Source: JASHPR01 sp963833885
GTDB taxonomy: Bacteria; Actinomycetota; Actinomycetes; Streptosporangiales; Streptosporangiaceae
DNA length: 64,000 nucleotides
NCBI GenBank assembly: GCA_963833885.1
Contig: CAWHZU010000028.1
Span: 1-64,000, forward strand
Direction: 5' to 3'
Shown here: positions 51,142 to 61,629 of the stretch, piece after piece
How the letters are laid out: each line of letters starts with the position of its first letter
Numbering within the stretch: position 1 is the first letter of the stretch
The notes under the pieces: generated by a model
What the model was told of the DNA's origin: nothing
The model's database searches: none
The model's input: only the letters and a program-made list of their open reading frames with translations
Position numbers and translations under genes: made by a program

Positions 51142-52722
51142 ATGGCAAAGAATTCGCGGTGGCCGACTCTCAGACGTTCACGGCTGCGCACCGGCATGAT
51201 CCTGGCGTTCGCTGTCCTGCCACTGGCCGCAGCGGCTGCGGCGTGCGGTGGGTCCAGCGGAAGTTCCGGCGCGGCGGCAAAGCCGGCCACGCTGACGATC
51301 GGGCTCAGCAACGCGCCGGTGAGCCTCAACCCCGCGCTGGATGTCACCGAGTCGTACATGACGGTGCGGCCGTTGACGAATGCCGCGCTCATCCACGAGA
51401 ACCAGAACGGGACGTTCAGTCCCGAGCTCGCCACGTCCTGGGGCTACGTGGGATCTGGTGAGAAGACGTTCCAGTTCACGCTCCGCCACAATGCCCGGTT
51501 CTCGGACGGAACGCTCGTCACCGCGCAGGCCTACAAGACGTGGCTGACGTACTACAACAAGGTCGACGGCGGCCTTACCTTCGTCAACTTCGGCACCCAT
51601 CCGATCTCCTCGATTACCACGAGCGGGAAATGGACGGTCGTCATTCACATGAGCTTCCCCAACCCGGGCGTCGTCTGGGCGCTGTCGGATGCCAACAACA
51701 CGGCCGCCATCGAGTCGCCGGAAGTCGTCTCGCACCCGTCAGAGATGTCCACCGAGACCGACGGGGCCGGCCCGTATGTGCTCGACGCGTCCGCGTCAGC
51801 GGCCGGGAGCGTCTACACCTTCGTTCCGAACAAGTACTACTACGACAAGTCCGCGATCCGCTTCAAGAAGATCGTCGCGCGCGTGATCACGACGCCGTCG
51901 ACGATGCTTGACGCCGTGCGGACCGGTCAGGTCCAGTTCGCCTACGGCGACGCGACGACGGCGAAGGCGGCGACCGGGGTCAGCGGGGTCAAGGTCGAGG
52001 CCGCGCCGACCCAGGCCTACGTCCTGAATCTGGACAATGGGGGAACGATCAGCTCCCCGCTCGCGAACGTCAAGGTCCGCCAGGCCCTGAACTACGCCAT
52101 CAACCGCCAGACCCTCACGGCCGGCCTCACGCTCGGCTACGGCGGGCCGTGGTCTGAGCCGGTGAGCTCGAACGGGCTGGTCACCAGCCTCGAGCACGCG
52201 TACCCGTACGACCTGGCGAAGGCGAAGACGCTGATGGCCGCGGCCGGCTACGCCAAGGGCTTCACGGTGCAGGCCCTCGGCGAGGAAGGTACGCAGACGA
52301 CGATGGAAGCCGTCGCCCAGCAGCTCAAGGCCATCAACGTGACCCTGAACCTGTCGTTCCCGACCACCTCGACTCAATGGGACAGCGAGATCGAGGCGAA
52401 CAAGAGCTATGGCATCACGCTCGCCGGGATGAATTTCAGCAGGAACGCGTACGAGAACTACTTCACGTACTTTGCCCCGCAGTCGTTCTACAACATCACG
52501 ACGGGCTGGAGCGATCCGGTTATGCAGGGGCTGGCGGCGCAGGGAGCGTCCAGCCCGAGCGAGAGTGCCTGGCAGCAGATAACGTCCCGCGTCGTGGCGC
52601 AGGCGTACATGGCCCCGATGTACACGACGGACGCGATCTACTACGTCAACAAGCACCTGCAGGCCGTGGACCCGACTGACGTGAAGGAGTACCCGAATGC
52701 GCTCGACTGGTACTGGTCGTAG
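51142..52722 (+). CDS. Peptide ABC transporter substrate-binding lipoprotein (SBP_bac_5)
   Basis: 526 residues. Lipoprotein signal (MILAFAVLPLAAAAAAC) then a family 5 binder: TLTIGLSNAPVSLNPALDVTES, SPELATSWGYVGSGEKTFQFTLRHNARFSDGTLVTA, VRQALNYAINRQTLT and a C-terminal YMAPMYTTDAIYYVNKHL. These bind di- and oligopeptides or nickel/opine-like ligands. ATG 51142 is preceded by GAGGTAG. The genes for two permeases and two ATPases follow. Amidase and nitrilase genes nearby suggest an amide-containing ligand (inference). Confidence 0.92.
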   Translation: MAKNSRWPTLRRSRLRTGMILAFAVLPLAAAAAACGGSSGSSGAAAKPATLTIGLSNAPVSLNPALDVTESYMTVRPLTNAALIHENQNGTFSPELATSWGYVGSGEKTFQFTLRHNARFSDGTLVTAQAYKTWLTYYNKVDGGLTFVNFGTHPISSITTSGKWTVVIHMSFPNPGVVWALSDANNTAAIESPEVVSHPSEMSTETDGAGPYVLDASASAAGSVYTFVPNKYYYDKSAIRFKKIVARVITTPSTMLDAVRTGQVQFAYGDATTAKAATGVSGVKVEAAPTQAYVLNLDNGGTISSPLANVKVRQALNYAINRQTLTAGLTLGYGGPWSEPVSSNGLVTSLEHAYPYDLAKAKTLMAAAGYAKGFTVQALGEEGTQTTMEAVAQQLKAINVTLNLSFPTTSTQWDSEIEANKSYGITLAGMNFSRNAYENYFTYFAPQSFYNITTGWSDPVMQGLAAQGASSPSESAWQQITSRVVAQAYMAPMYTTDAIYYVNKHLQAVDPTDVKEYPNALDWYWS

Positions 52723-52740
52723 CGGCAGCAGCGGCAGGGC

Positions 52741-53774
52741 GTGAGTACGGACGAGGGCCGCGACCGGGACGTGACGGAAACGTCCCGGTCGCGGTGCGGG
52801 CTCGTCGGATCCGCGGGGGTGTTCCGGCAGCCGTTCCTCCAGGCGATCGTGCGGCGCGCGCTGAGGTCGGCGGTTCTGCTGCTCGTTGTTTCGGCGCTCA
52901 CGTTCGTGCTCACGTCGCTGACGCCGGGCAACGCCGCCGAAGAAATTCTCGGCAGCAACGCGACGCCCAGCGCGCTCGCGCACGTGCGCCAGGAACTGGG
53001 CCTGAACCTGCCGCTGTGGACGCAGTACTGGCACTGGCTTGACAGGGCCATCCACGGCGACCTTGGCCACTCGCTGTTCATCGGCGGAAACGTCTCGGGC
53101 CTTGTCGCCAGCCGCCTGCCGGTGACGCTGTCGCTGATGATCGGTGCGCTGATCGTCAGCACCATCGTCGGCGTCGGGCTCGGCGTGCTCAGCGCCGTTG
53201 CGGGGCCGGTCCTGGGACGCACGGTCGGCATCCTGTCGTGGCTCGGGTACTCGGTCCCCGCCTTCTGGCTGGCGGGCATCCTGATCGTCATATTCGCCGT
53301 GAACATCCGGCTGTTCCCGGTGTCGGGCTACGTGCCGCTGGCGAACGGCGCCGGGCAGTGGGCGCAGTCCCTGGTCCTGCCGGTCGCCGCGCTCGCGATC
53401 GGCGGGATCGCCGGCATCGCCAAGCAGACCAGGGAAGCGATGCTCGACGCGCTCAGCAGCGAGTACATTCGCATGGCGCGGGCGAACGGCATCGGCATGC
53501 GTCGATCGTACTGCGGCACGCGTTGAAGAACGCCGGCAGCCGGGTTGCGACGATGGTCGGCCTGCTGGCCGTTTCCCTGCTCGGCGGGACGGTTCTGGTC
53601 GAGACCGTGTTCTCCCTGCCGGGGCTCGGCTCGCTGCTGTTTACCGCCGTCCAGGAGCACGACCTGCCGGTCGTGCAAGGCGTCGTCATGTGCTTCATGA
53701 TCTTCATCGTCATCATCAACTTCATGGTGGACATCACCTACCGGTGGCTGAACCCGAAGGTCGGCCTGCGATGA
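52741..53774 (+). pseudogene. Peptide ABC transporter permease DppB-like, frameshifted
   Basis: The frame from GTG 52741 gives a DppB-type permease (RRALRSAVLLLVVSALTFVLTSLTPG, LGLNLPLWTQYWHWL, SWLGYSVPAFWLAGILIVIF, EYIRMARANGIGM) and stops early at 53526. Restoring one base at about 53501-53504 continues with SIVLRHALKNAGSRVATMVGLL, GGTVLVETVFSLPGLGSLL and a stop at 53774, and gives the usual five-residue spacing after ANG. The restored stop overlaps the next start by ATGA. Either a real lesion or a missing base in the assembly. The N-terminal start is uncertain. Confidence 0.85.
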
Positions 53775-55760
53775 GTTCCGTCGCCCCGGCCGCCGCCGTC
53801 GAGACCTCCGAGCAGCCGCAGGCCGCACCCAGATTCGCGAAGCGGCTGCTGCGCCGGCCGTCGGCCCGCGTCTGCGTGGGCTACCTGGGCCTGCTCGTCG
53901 GCATCGCGATCATCGCCCCGATCGTGCTGCCCGGCATCGCTACACAGGACGCGGGCAACCTTGCGGCGGAGTTCCAGGGACCCAGCGCGCAGCACCTGCT
54001 GGGAACCGACAGCGTCGGGCGCGACGTGCTCGAGCGGCTGCTGGTGGGCACCAGGCCCACGCTCGTCGCGGTCGCCGAGGCCGTCATCGTGGCGCTGGTG
54101 ATCGGCGTCACTGCTCGGCGTCGCCACCGGCTTCATGCGGGGCTGGCTCGACGAGGCCACGGGGTGGCTCGCCGACCTGGCGTTCTCGATGCCCGGCCTG
54201 GTCATCCTGCTCGTGGTGCTGGCCGTGTTCCCGCAGAACGTGCCCGCGGCCATGGTCACCCTCGGCGTGCTGATGGCGCCCAGCCCGATGCGGGTGGTGC
54301 GGTCGGCCACCCTCTCGGTGCGGGAGGAACTGTATATCGACGCGGCGAAGGTCGCCGGGCTCTCCAAGCCGTACATCATCGCCCGGCACGTCCTGCCCCG
54401 CATCGTCGGTGTCGTGATCGTCCAGGCGGCGCTGCTCGGCTCGCTGGCGCTGCTGGTGCAGACCGGCCTGGCGTTCCTCGGGGTGCTCGACCCCGTCCCG
54501 CAGCCGAGCTGGGGCGGGATGGTCGCGGACGGGATGAACAACATCTCCACCGACTTCTGGCTGATCATTCCGCCGGGGGTCGTCATCTCGCTGACCATCC
54601 TCGCGCTCGGTGTGCTGGCGGACGCCGCCTACGATTCGGTGACCGAGACCTGGGCTCCGCGCAGGGTTCGCTCGCGCTGTTTCAGGCGCGGCAGCGGCCG
54701 CAGTCCCCGGCGGGCGAGCCAGCCGGTGCCGGGCGGGAGCCTGCTCTCGGTGGCCGGCCTGACCGTGACGGCCGGGCCGGGGGGCCGGCGGGCGGCGATC
54801 ATCGAGGGGATTGACCTGTCCCTGGCGGCGGGCGAGGCCCTGGGCATCGTCGGGGAGAGCGGATGCGGCAAGACCACGCTGGCAATGTCGATCCTGCGGG
54901 TTCAGCCGCCCGGCACGCGGATCGAAAGCGGCCATGTCTGGTTCGCCGGCCGCGACCTGACGGCGCTGCCCGAATCGGCGCTGCGCGCCGTCCGCGGCGG
55001 CGAGATCGGGCTCGTCTCCCAGGATCCGACGGTCAGCCTGGATCCCTCATTCCGCATCGGCTCGCAGCTCGCCGAGGCCGTCAGGGTGCACCGTGGCGTT
55101 GGCCGGCGGGAGGCCCGCGCGGCGGCCGTCGCGCTGCTGGAGCAGGTCAGGTTGCCGAACCCGGCCGCGGTCATGCGGCGCTACCCGCACGAGCTGTCGG
55201 GTGGCATGGCCCAGCGGGTGGGGATCGCGCGGGCGCTCGCCGGAGAGCCGCGGCTGCTGATCGCCGACGAGCCGACCACGGCCCTCGACGTCACCGTTCA
55301 GGCAGAGATCCTCGACCTGCTGCACCTGCTGAGGGAGGAGCGCGGCATGGCCGTCCTGCTGGTGACGCACGACTGGGGTGTCGTCGCCGACATCTGCGAC
55401 CGGGCCGTTGTGATGTACGCGGGCCAGGTGATCGAGGAGGGCGGTGTCGGCGCCATCTTCGCCAAGCCGCTGCACCCCTACACACAGGCCCTGATGGCGA
55501 CCAACCCGTACGGGCGCAGCAAGCGGGGCGAGAGCCTGCGCTCGATCCCCGGGACCGTCCCCTCCCCCGGGCGCTGGCCGGCCGGATGTCATTTCGCGCC
55601 GCGCTGCTCATACGTGACCGACGCCTGCCGGGCGGAGCCCATCCCGCTGGTGACGATCGAGAACGCCAGGCAGAGCCGCTGCATCCGGGCCGGCGACCTC
55701 GCGGACGCGCGCCCGCCGCTCCCGCCGGTGTGGCCAGCAACGCCCAGGCAGGCGAGCACC
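53771..55760 (+). pseudogene. Permease DppC joined to ATPase DppD, frameshifted in the permease part
   Basis: ATG 53771 starts a DppC permease (PSARVCVGYLGLLVGIAIIAPIVLP, HLLGTDSVGRDVLERLLVGTRPTL). After VIVALVIGV an extra base at about 54108-54112 throws the frame; the correct continuation is LLGVATGFMRGWLDEATGWL and the EAA loop YIDAAKVAGLSKPYIIARHVLPR. The frame then runs without stop into an ABC domain: GESGCGKTTL, LSGGMAQRVGIARAL, LLIADEPTTALDVT, and an oligopeptide C-terminal extension (PLHPYTQALMA, GCHFAPRCSY). Natural DppC-DppD fusions exist in actinomycetes, so the join may be real; the frameshift inside DppC is separate. Confidence 0.8.
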
Positions 55761-56804
<1,044 letters not shown>

Positions 56805-56805
<1 letters not shown>

Positions 56806-57648
56806 TGCCGATCTCCCCGTACCGCCTCGGCGCGACGACGACGATCGCCCTGCAATGCGACAAGCGCTTTTCATACTGCCTGTACGTTCCTCGCGGCTAC
56901 GTGGCCGAGGGCGAGCGGAGCCGTCCGGTGCTCACGCTGGTGCACGGCAGCGACCGGCGGCCCCAGCAACTGCGCGATGAGTTCGCGACGTTCTGCGAGG
57001 AACACCGGTGCATCGCGCTGGCTCCGCTCTTCCCGGCCGGGATCGAGGCGCCGGACGAGTTCGACGGATATAAGTACCTGGGCGGCTCCCCTCCATCCCC
57101 TTCGCTACGACCACGTGCTGCTGGCAATGCTCGACGAAGTGCAGGCGGTATACGGGGTGGACACCGGCCGCTTCCTGCTCTTCGGTTTTTCCGGCGGCGC
57201 CCACTTTGCGCACCGCTTTCTGCTCCTGCATCCGGACCGGCTGCTGGCGGTCAGCGTCGCAGCGCCGGGCGCGGTCACCCTCCTGGACGGGCGGCGCGAC
57301 TGGCCGGCCGGGATTCGCGGGATGGACCGCCGCTTCGGCGCGCAGCCGGACCGCTCCCAGGTCGCCCGCGTGCCCGTGCAGCTAGTGGTCGGTGGCATGG
57401 ACACGGACACCAGCGGAATCGCGGTATCCAGAGATCACCCGGCCTGGATCGAAGGCGTCAATGACCAGGGGGTCAGTCGCGTACAACGGCTCGAGGCGCT
57501 CCGGGGCAGCCTGGCGTCGGCCGGGGTCCGCGCGCAGCACGAGGTCGTGACCGGCGGGAGCCACAACCTGACCGATGTCGTGCCGGCGGCCAAGCGTTTC
57601 CTGTCCCGCGTCCTTGACCCACGCGGCCAGGCCGAGGCTGCTGGATAA
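56805..57648 (+). pseudogene. Alpha/beta hydrolase (PHB-depolymerase/esterase-like), frameshifted
   Basis: ATG 56805 gives YCLYVPRGYVAEGERSRPVLTLVHGSDRR and FCEEHRCIALAPLFPAGIEAPDEFDGYKYL; about 57085-57110 the frame changes and the fold continues with RYDHVLLAMLDEVQAVYGVD, the nucleophile elbow GFSGGAHFAHRF and TGGSHNLTDV, the probable catalytic His, to a stop at 57648. Total about 280 residues. The order Ser elbow GxSGG and C-terminal His fits esterase-like hydrolases. Cotranscribed with the peptide importer. Confidence 0.8.
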
Positions 57649-57673
57649 CTCCCTCACCGGCGGGTGCTGGCCG

Positions 57674-58393
57674 TCACGCCGAGGATGCGCTGCCGAGGCG
57701 CTGCGGGACGGCCGCGCCCCGGTCCCAGGTATCCGAGCTGCGCAGCAGCTTGTCGATCCGGTCCCAGGAACGGCGCCAGTTCTCCATCGCGGCCGCGGCC
57801 GCCGCCTTGCCGTCGCCGCGCTCGAACGCGGCCATCAGCTGCCGGTGCTCATCACACGCAGTGGCCCAGATGTCGTCGTGTCCCCAGGCGTGCCGCTCGA
57901 TGCGCATCAGGTCGTTGGTGACCTGCTCGAGCATCTCGACCAGCACCTCGTTGCCGGTTCGCTGGTAGTAGATCAGGTGGAAGTCCCTGTCGATCTCGGC
58001 CAGCGCCCTGGGCTCGCGGGTGTCCTCCATCGTCTTCAGCACCTCGCGAAGCCGCCGCAGGTCGTCCGGTGTCAGGCGGGCTGCCGCGACCTCTGCGGCA
58101 TAGGCGTCCAGCACCGCGCCGACCTCGAACAGGTGCGGCGCCTGCTCGATCTTCAGGTCGGTCACCCTGGTGCCGCGGCCCCGCGCGCTCTCTACCAGCC
58201 CGTCCTGGGCCAGCCTGATCAGAGCCTCGCGGACCGGCGTCCTGCTGATACCGAGGCGCTCGGCGATGTCGGTGTCGCGCAGCGGCTCACCCGGGCGCAG
58301 CGGGCCGTGCAGGATCCAGTCCCGCACGGTGGCGTAGGCCAGGCCTTGCGCGTTGACGAACTGGGCCGGCTGGGGCTTGTCAGGCAGCGGCAT
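57674..58393 (-). CDS. GntR-family regulator, FCD subfamily (paralogue)
   Basis: 239 residues. GLAYATVRDWILHGPLRPGEPLRDTDIAERLGISRTPVREALIRLAQDGLVESARGRGTRVTDL is nearly the same as in the regulator at 50434, and the FCD domain shows DRDFHLIYYQRTGNEVLVEML and DEHRQLMAAFERGDGKAA. ATG 58393 is preferred (GGAGG upstream); ATG 58426 would add 11 residues. It is the last gene of the nitrilase-acetamidase-regulator operon on the minus strand and overlaps the acetamidase 3' end by 14 bases. Confidence 0.92.
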   Translation of the reverse strand: MPLPDKPQPAQFVNAQGLAYATVRDWILHGPLRPGEPLRDTDIAERLGISRTPVREALIRLAQDGLVESARGRGTRVTDLKIEQAPHLFEVGAVLDAYAAEVAAARLTPDDLRRLREVLKTMEDTREPRALAEIDRDFHLIYYQRTGNEVLVEMLEQVTNDLMRIERHAWGHDDIWATACDEHRQLMAAFERGDGKAAAAAAMENWRRSWDRIDKLLRSSDTWDRGAAVPQRLGSASSA

Positions 58394-59406
58394 GCTCGCC
58401 CTCCGCCTGGCCGCGCGGGTGCTCATGCTGCTGCGGCGGCGGAAGGAAACGGCGGTCTATCCCCGCGTACACGCTCTTCCACCACTGCGGGACACACTGG
58501 TTGATGTTGACCTTGGCGACGGCTCCCAGCAGCTCGTACGCGTCAACGGGAGCAAAGCCATACTGGCCGCAGAGCCGGTTCTGGAGCTCAACCATGGCCG
58601 TCTCCAGGTTCGTCTCCAGGTCTGCGCCCTCGCTGCACCCTACCACGCCAATTGAGCCCGCCGAGTCTACGTGCGGCATGGTCAGCGGGTGCTCTGACCC
58701 GCGCATCAGCCGTATCTCCACGGACACGTCGGCGCTGGTCTCGAGCGCCGTTCCGGTGATTTCCGCGTCGCCCATCCGCGCGTGCACGTCGCCGATGAAC
58801 AGCAGCGCCGCCCGGCACGCTGACCGGGAGGTACACCACCGCGCCCGCCCGGATCAGCGGGCAGTCCATGTTGCCGCCGATGCTCCTGGCGTACAGCACC
58901 GAGGGCACGTCCTGGCCGGCCGGGGCGGTGCCGATCGTGCCCACCATCGGCTGGGCCGGCAGGCGCAGCGTCCGTCCGCCAACCGGGAACTCGACCACGC
59001 CGTCGCGAATCGTGCAGATCCTGGTGCTGCCGCCCGGGGGCATGCCGCGGCAGTCATAATTCACCACCTTGGACCCGGCGCCGAAGCTGTTGGTCACGGC
59101 GAAGGGTCCGGCGGTGCCGGTCTCGATGCCGAGGATGCTGACCGCCAGCACGTCCCCTGGCTCCGCGCCCTCCACGTACACCGGGCCGGTCACCGGGTTG
59201 TAGGCGCCGATCTGCTCCATCAGCTCGGCTTCGCTGGCATAGCGCTGCTGATCGGAAGTCAGCCGATTGGAGAAGCAGTCCAGCGTCTCGAACACCAGCC
59301 TGGTGCCGGACGCGATCCGCACCGGTGGGATGGCGGCAGCGCTGAAACGGTAGTGATGCGCGGAGCGTGGCACCCGAACCTGAGCGTCAACTGACACTGG
59401 CTGCAC
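58380..59406 (-). pseudogene. Acetamidase/formamidase family protein, frameshifted
   Basis: About 340 residues. RFSAAAIPPVRIASGTRLVFETLDCF, GPVYVEGAEPGDVLAVSI, and SIGGNMDCPLIRAGAVVYLPVSVPG are typical of the FmdA/AmdA family. An extra G at about 58810-58816 breaks the frame after VPG; skipping it restores ALLFIGDVHARMGDAEITGTALE, HVDSAGSIGV and KVNINQCVPQWW with a stop at 58380. The gene would hydrolyse short amides. GTG 59406 and GTG 59397 are possible starts, overlapping the nitrilase 3' end. Frameshift may be an assembly error. Confidence 0.85.
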
Positions 59407-60226
59407 TCGTCACTACCGGCCTGCGGTACACCTCTGGCTTGCTCTCCCGCGGGCTGCCCAGCGCCGCCCGCCGGCTGGCCAGCGTGTCCCCCGACAGCTC
59501 GGCCAGCATCAGCCCCTCGGCATCAGCCGGCTCGGCGCGGGCCAGCACGACGCCCCACGGGCTCACCGCCAGGCTGTGGCCGTGCGCGGCGAACCCGTCG
59601 GCGCCGGTGCCGCACTGGGCGGGCGCGAGCACGTAGCACAGGTTCTCGATCGCGCGCGCCTGCGCCAGCGGCTGCCAGTGGAATGGCCCAGTGTGCGCGG
59701 AGAAGTTCGCCGGGACGCACAGGACGTCGGCGCCCGCCCTGGCCAGCGCGCAGTACATCTCGGGGAACCGCAGGTCGTAGCAGACCGACAGGCCGAACCG
59801 CCAGTCACGCCAGGTCACCAGCACAAGCTCGCTGCCTGGTGTGGTCACCTTTGCCTCGTCCTCGGCTACCGACGGTTCGTCGATCCGGAAGAGATGGACC
59901 TTTTCGTAACGAGCGGCCAGGCGCCCGGCCTCGTCAATGAACAGGCTGGCGTTGTACGGCCGGTCGGGGTCGCCCGACTCCAGCCAGATCCCGCCGACCA
60001 GAATGGCCACCCCGGTGCTGGCGGCCAGTTCTCTCAGCGACGTGACCGATGGCCCGTCAGCATCCTCGACCGCGTCGCGGCGGAACGGGCCGCGGTAGGT
60101 GCAGGCCTCCGGCAGCAGCAGGAACTCGGCGCCCTGCGCGGCTCCCGCCTTGACCAGCGCGGCGATCCTGCTCAGGTTGGCCGTCCGGTCAGCCCCCGAG
60201 TTCAGCTGGACGAGCCCCACGCGCAC
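59387..60226 (-). CDS. Carbon-nitrogen hydrolase (nitrilase superfamily)
   Basis: 279 residues with the complete Glu-Lys-Cys triad: E40 in LLLPEAC, K109 in YEKVHLFRID and C149 in LSVCYDLRFPEMY. This pattern is nearest to omega-amidase/Nit-like members. GTG 60226 follows GGGAG by six bases. First gene of the minus-strand operon, whose promoter carries the shared GntR site. With the acetamidase it suggests degradation of an amide. Confidence 0.92.
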   Translation of the reverse strand: MRVGLVQLNSGADRTANLSRIAALVKAGAAQGAEFLLLPEACTYRGPFRRDAVEDADGPSVTSLRELAASTGVAILVGGIWLESGDPDRPYNASLFIDEAGRLAARYEKVHLFRIDEPSVAEDEAKVTTPGSELVLVTWRDWRFGLSVCYDLRFPEMYCALARAGADVLCVPANFSAHTGPFHWQPLAQARAIENLCYVLAPAQCGTGADGFAAHGHSLAVSPWGVVLARAEPADAEGLMLAELSGDTLASRRAALGSPRESKPEVYRRPVVTSAASVS

Positions 60227-60274
60227 GCGGCACTCCCTTCTGCCTGGCCGAGCCGCCGGTCAGCGCAACTCGTA

Positions 60275-60291
60275 AAGTACACAGTATATTT
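60275..60291 (-). promoter_or_regulatory. Putative GntR operator and promoter of the nitrilase operon (site 2)
   Basis: Read on the minus strand, AAATATACTGTGTACTT differs from site 1 (50344-50360) at three of 17 positions. It includes TATACT as -10 box, with TTTGAC about 16 bases upstream as -35. Both sites also continue with TTA after the repeat. Confidence 0.7.
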
Positions 60292-60350
60292 GGTATCTGA
60301 CGCGGTCAAATGATCGGCCCTCACCGCCAGACTGCTTCGGCTCCTCCCCG

Positions 60351-60400
60351 CATCGATGTACCGATGGGCTCGAAAGAAGAGGCCCTTTGGTACATCGATG
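60351..60400. other. Long perfect stem-loop in an intergenic region
   Basis: CATCGATGTACC (60351-60362) and GGTACATCGATG (60389-60400) are perfect 12-base arms; inside, GGGC (60366-60369) can pair with GCCC (60382-60385). The 300 bases from 60302 to 60606 hold no other recognised feature. It could be a structured RNA, an operator pair or a small non-autonomous element. Confidence 0.55.
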
Positions 60401-60606
60401 ATCCGGCTGACGGCTGACCGGTCGCCGCGCCGGGCCGCCACGTCACGTCAGCGCGCGGACGGCGATTCGCCCAGACAGACACCGTCTGCAACAAAAGGCT
60501 TCGCCACCTGACGGTTAGCACACCTATGCTTCCAGCCAGCGAGGCATTTACCGAGGCGGTGGGCCCGGGTCGTGCCCAGGGCTGACAGCGGGGAGTCCGC
60601 TCGGCC

Positions 60607-61018
60607 ATGACGGTCATGCGCGTGGAACGGGTCGTGTACGGCGTATCCGACCTCGAGGAGTGCACGCGCTTCTTTGCCGACTTCGGCCTCGAGCCCGTTG
60701 ACGGCGGCGGAAACGGCAACGAGACGCAGGTTGCGCGCTTCGCGACGCCGGTCGGCCAGGTCGTGGAGCTCAGGGCGGCCCGCGCCATCGAGGCGGCTGG
60801 CGCCGCGTTCCGGGGATGGCGCGACGCAGGCCCGGAGGCCCGGTCGGCCATCCTGCTGCGCGCCTCCGGTCTCATCCACCAGCGGGCCGCCGACATCGGC
60901 CGCGTGATGACCCTCGAAGAGGGCAAGCCGCTGCCGGAGGCCACTGGCGAGGTGCACCGCGCGGCCACCCTGCTCGCCTGGGACTGCGAGGAAGGCCGCC
61001 GGGCCTACGGACGGATGC
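60607..61018 (+). pseudogene. Remnant: VOC N-terminus joined to aldehyde dehydrogenase N-terminal fragment
   Basis: ATG 60607 opens a glyoxalase/VOC-like start (MRVERVVYGVSDLEECTRFF, ARFATPVGQVVELR) that passes in frame at about 60775 into a succinate-semialdehyde-dehydrogenase-like segment (AAGAAFRGWRDAGPEARSAI, MTLEEGKPLPEATGEV, EEGRRAYGR). Both parts are incomplete. Such a join has no functional precedent known to me; deletion between neighbouring genes explains it best. Confidence 0.75.
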
Positions 61019-61258
61019 ATGAAGCCGTCCATCATGGAACTGGGCGGACACGCCCCGGTGATCGTCTGCGCGGACACCGACCCGGTGGCGGCCGCCAGGT
61101 CGGCCGTGCGGGCCAAGGTGGTGAACGCCGGGCAGGCGTGCACCTCGCCCAGCCGCTTCCTGGCCGACCGGCGGATCCTGCCCGCGTTCACCGACGCGTT
61201 CGTGGCGGCGATGCGGGCGATCCGCCAAAATGGCCGACCCGCGCAATCTGGGCAGTGA
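61019..61258 (+). pseudogene. Remnant: aldehyde dehydrogenase middle fragment
   Basis: IMELGGHAPVIVCADTDPVAAA and NAGQACTSPSRFLADRRILPAF are the catalytic Glu and Cys regions of an ALDH. Relative to intact enzymes about 110 residues are missing before it and all of the C-terminus after it; the reading frame also differs from the preceding fragment. Confidence 0.8.
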
Positions 61259-61499
61259 CGGCCCCACGTTCACCGAACTCGACGCCGCGCCGTTCCCGCT
61301 GCTGCTGCTGGCCGGCGAGCGGGACAGCGTGCTCAGCCCGGCCACCGTCCGCCGGGCCGGCGAGATCCTCGGCCACGCCCGGGTTGAGATCGTGCCGGGT
61401 GCCCCGCACTCGATGTACTGGGAGACGCCGTCCCTGTTCAACGACGCGGTCAGCAGGTTCCTCGCCGACGTCACCGCGACCGGCGTGACGCGCGGCTAA
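61230..61499 (+). pseudogene. Remnant: alpha/beta hydrolase C-terminal fragment
   Basis: FPLLLLAGERDSVLSPATVRR and VEIVPGAPHSMYWETPSLFN are the acid and His regions of a hydrolase paralogous to the gene at 41571-42407. The cap and nucleophile domains are absent. Confidence 0.8.
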
Positions 61500-61522
61500 C
61501 CACACCCTATTCATGGCCAACT

Positions 61523-61540
61523 TTCTGGGTTAAGCCAGAA
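61523..61540. terminator. Small hairpin, possible terminator
   Basis: TTCTGG and CCAGAA with a 6-base loop, followed by TCTTT. Weak stem. Confidence 0.3.
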
Positions 61541-61629
61541 TCTTTAGGTTCTGTGCCACCGGCATTCTTGTCTTGGCTGTGCGAAGGTACAGCGCAGGAC
61601 TTTCCACGTTTCTGGTGAGGGGGACGCCA

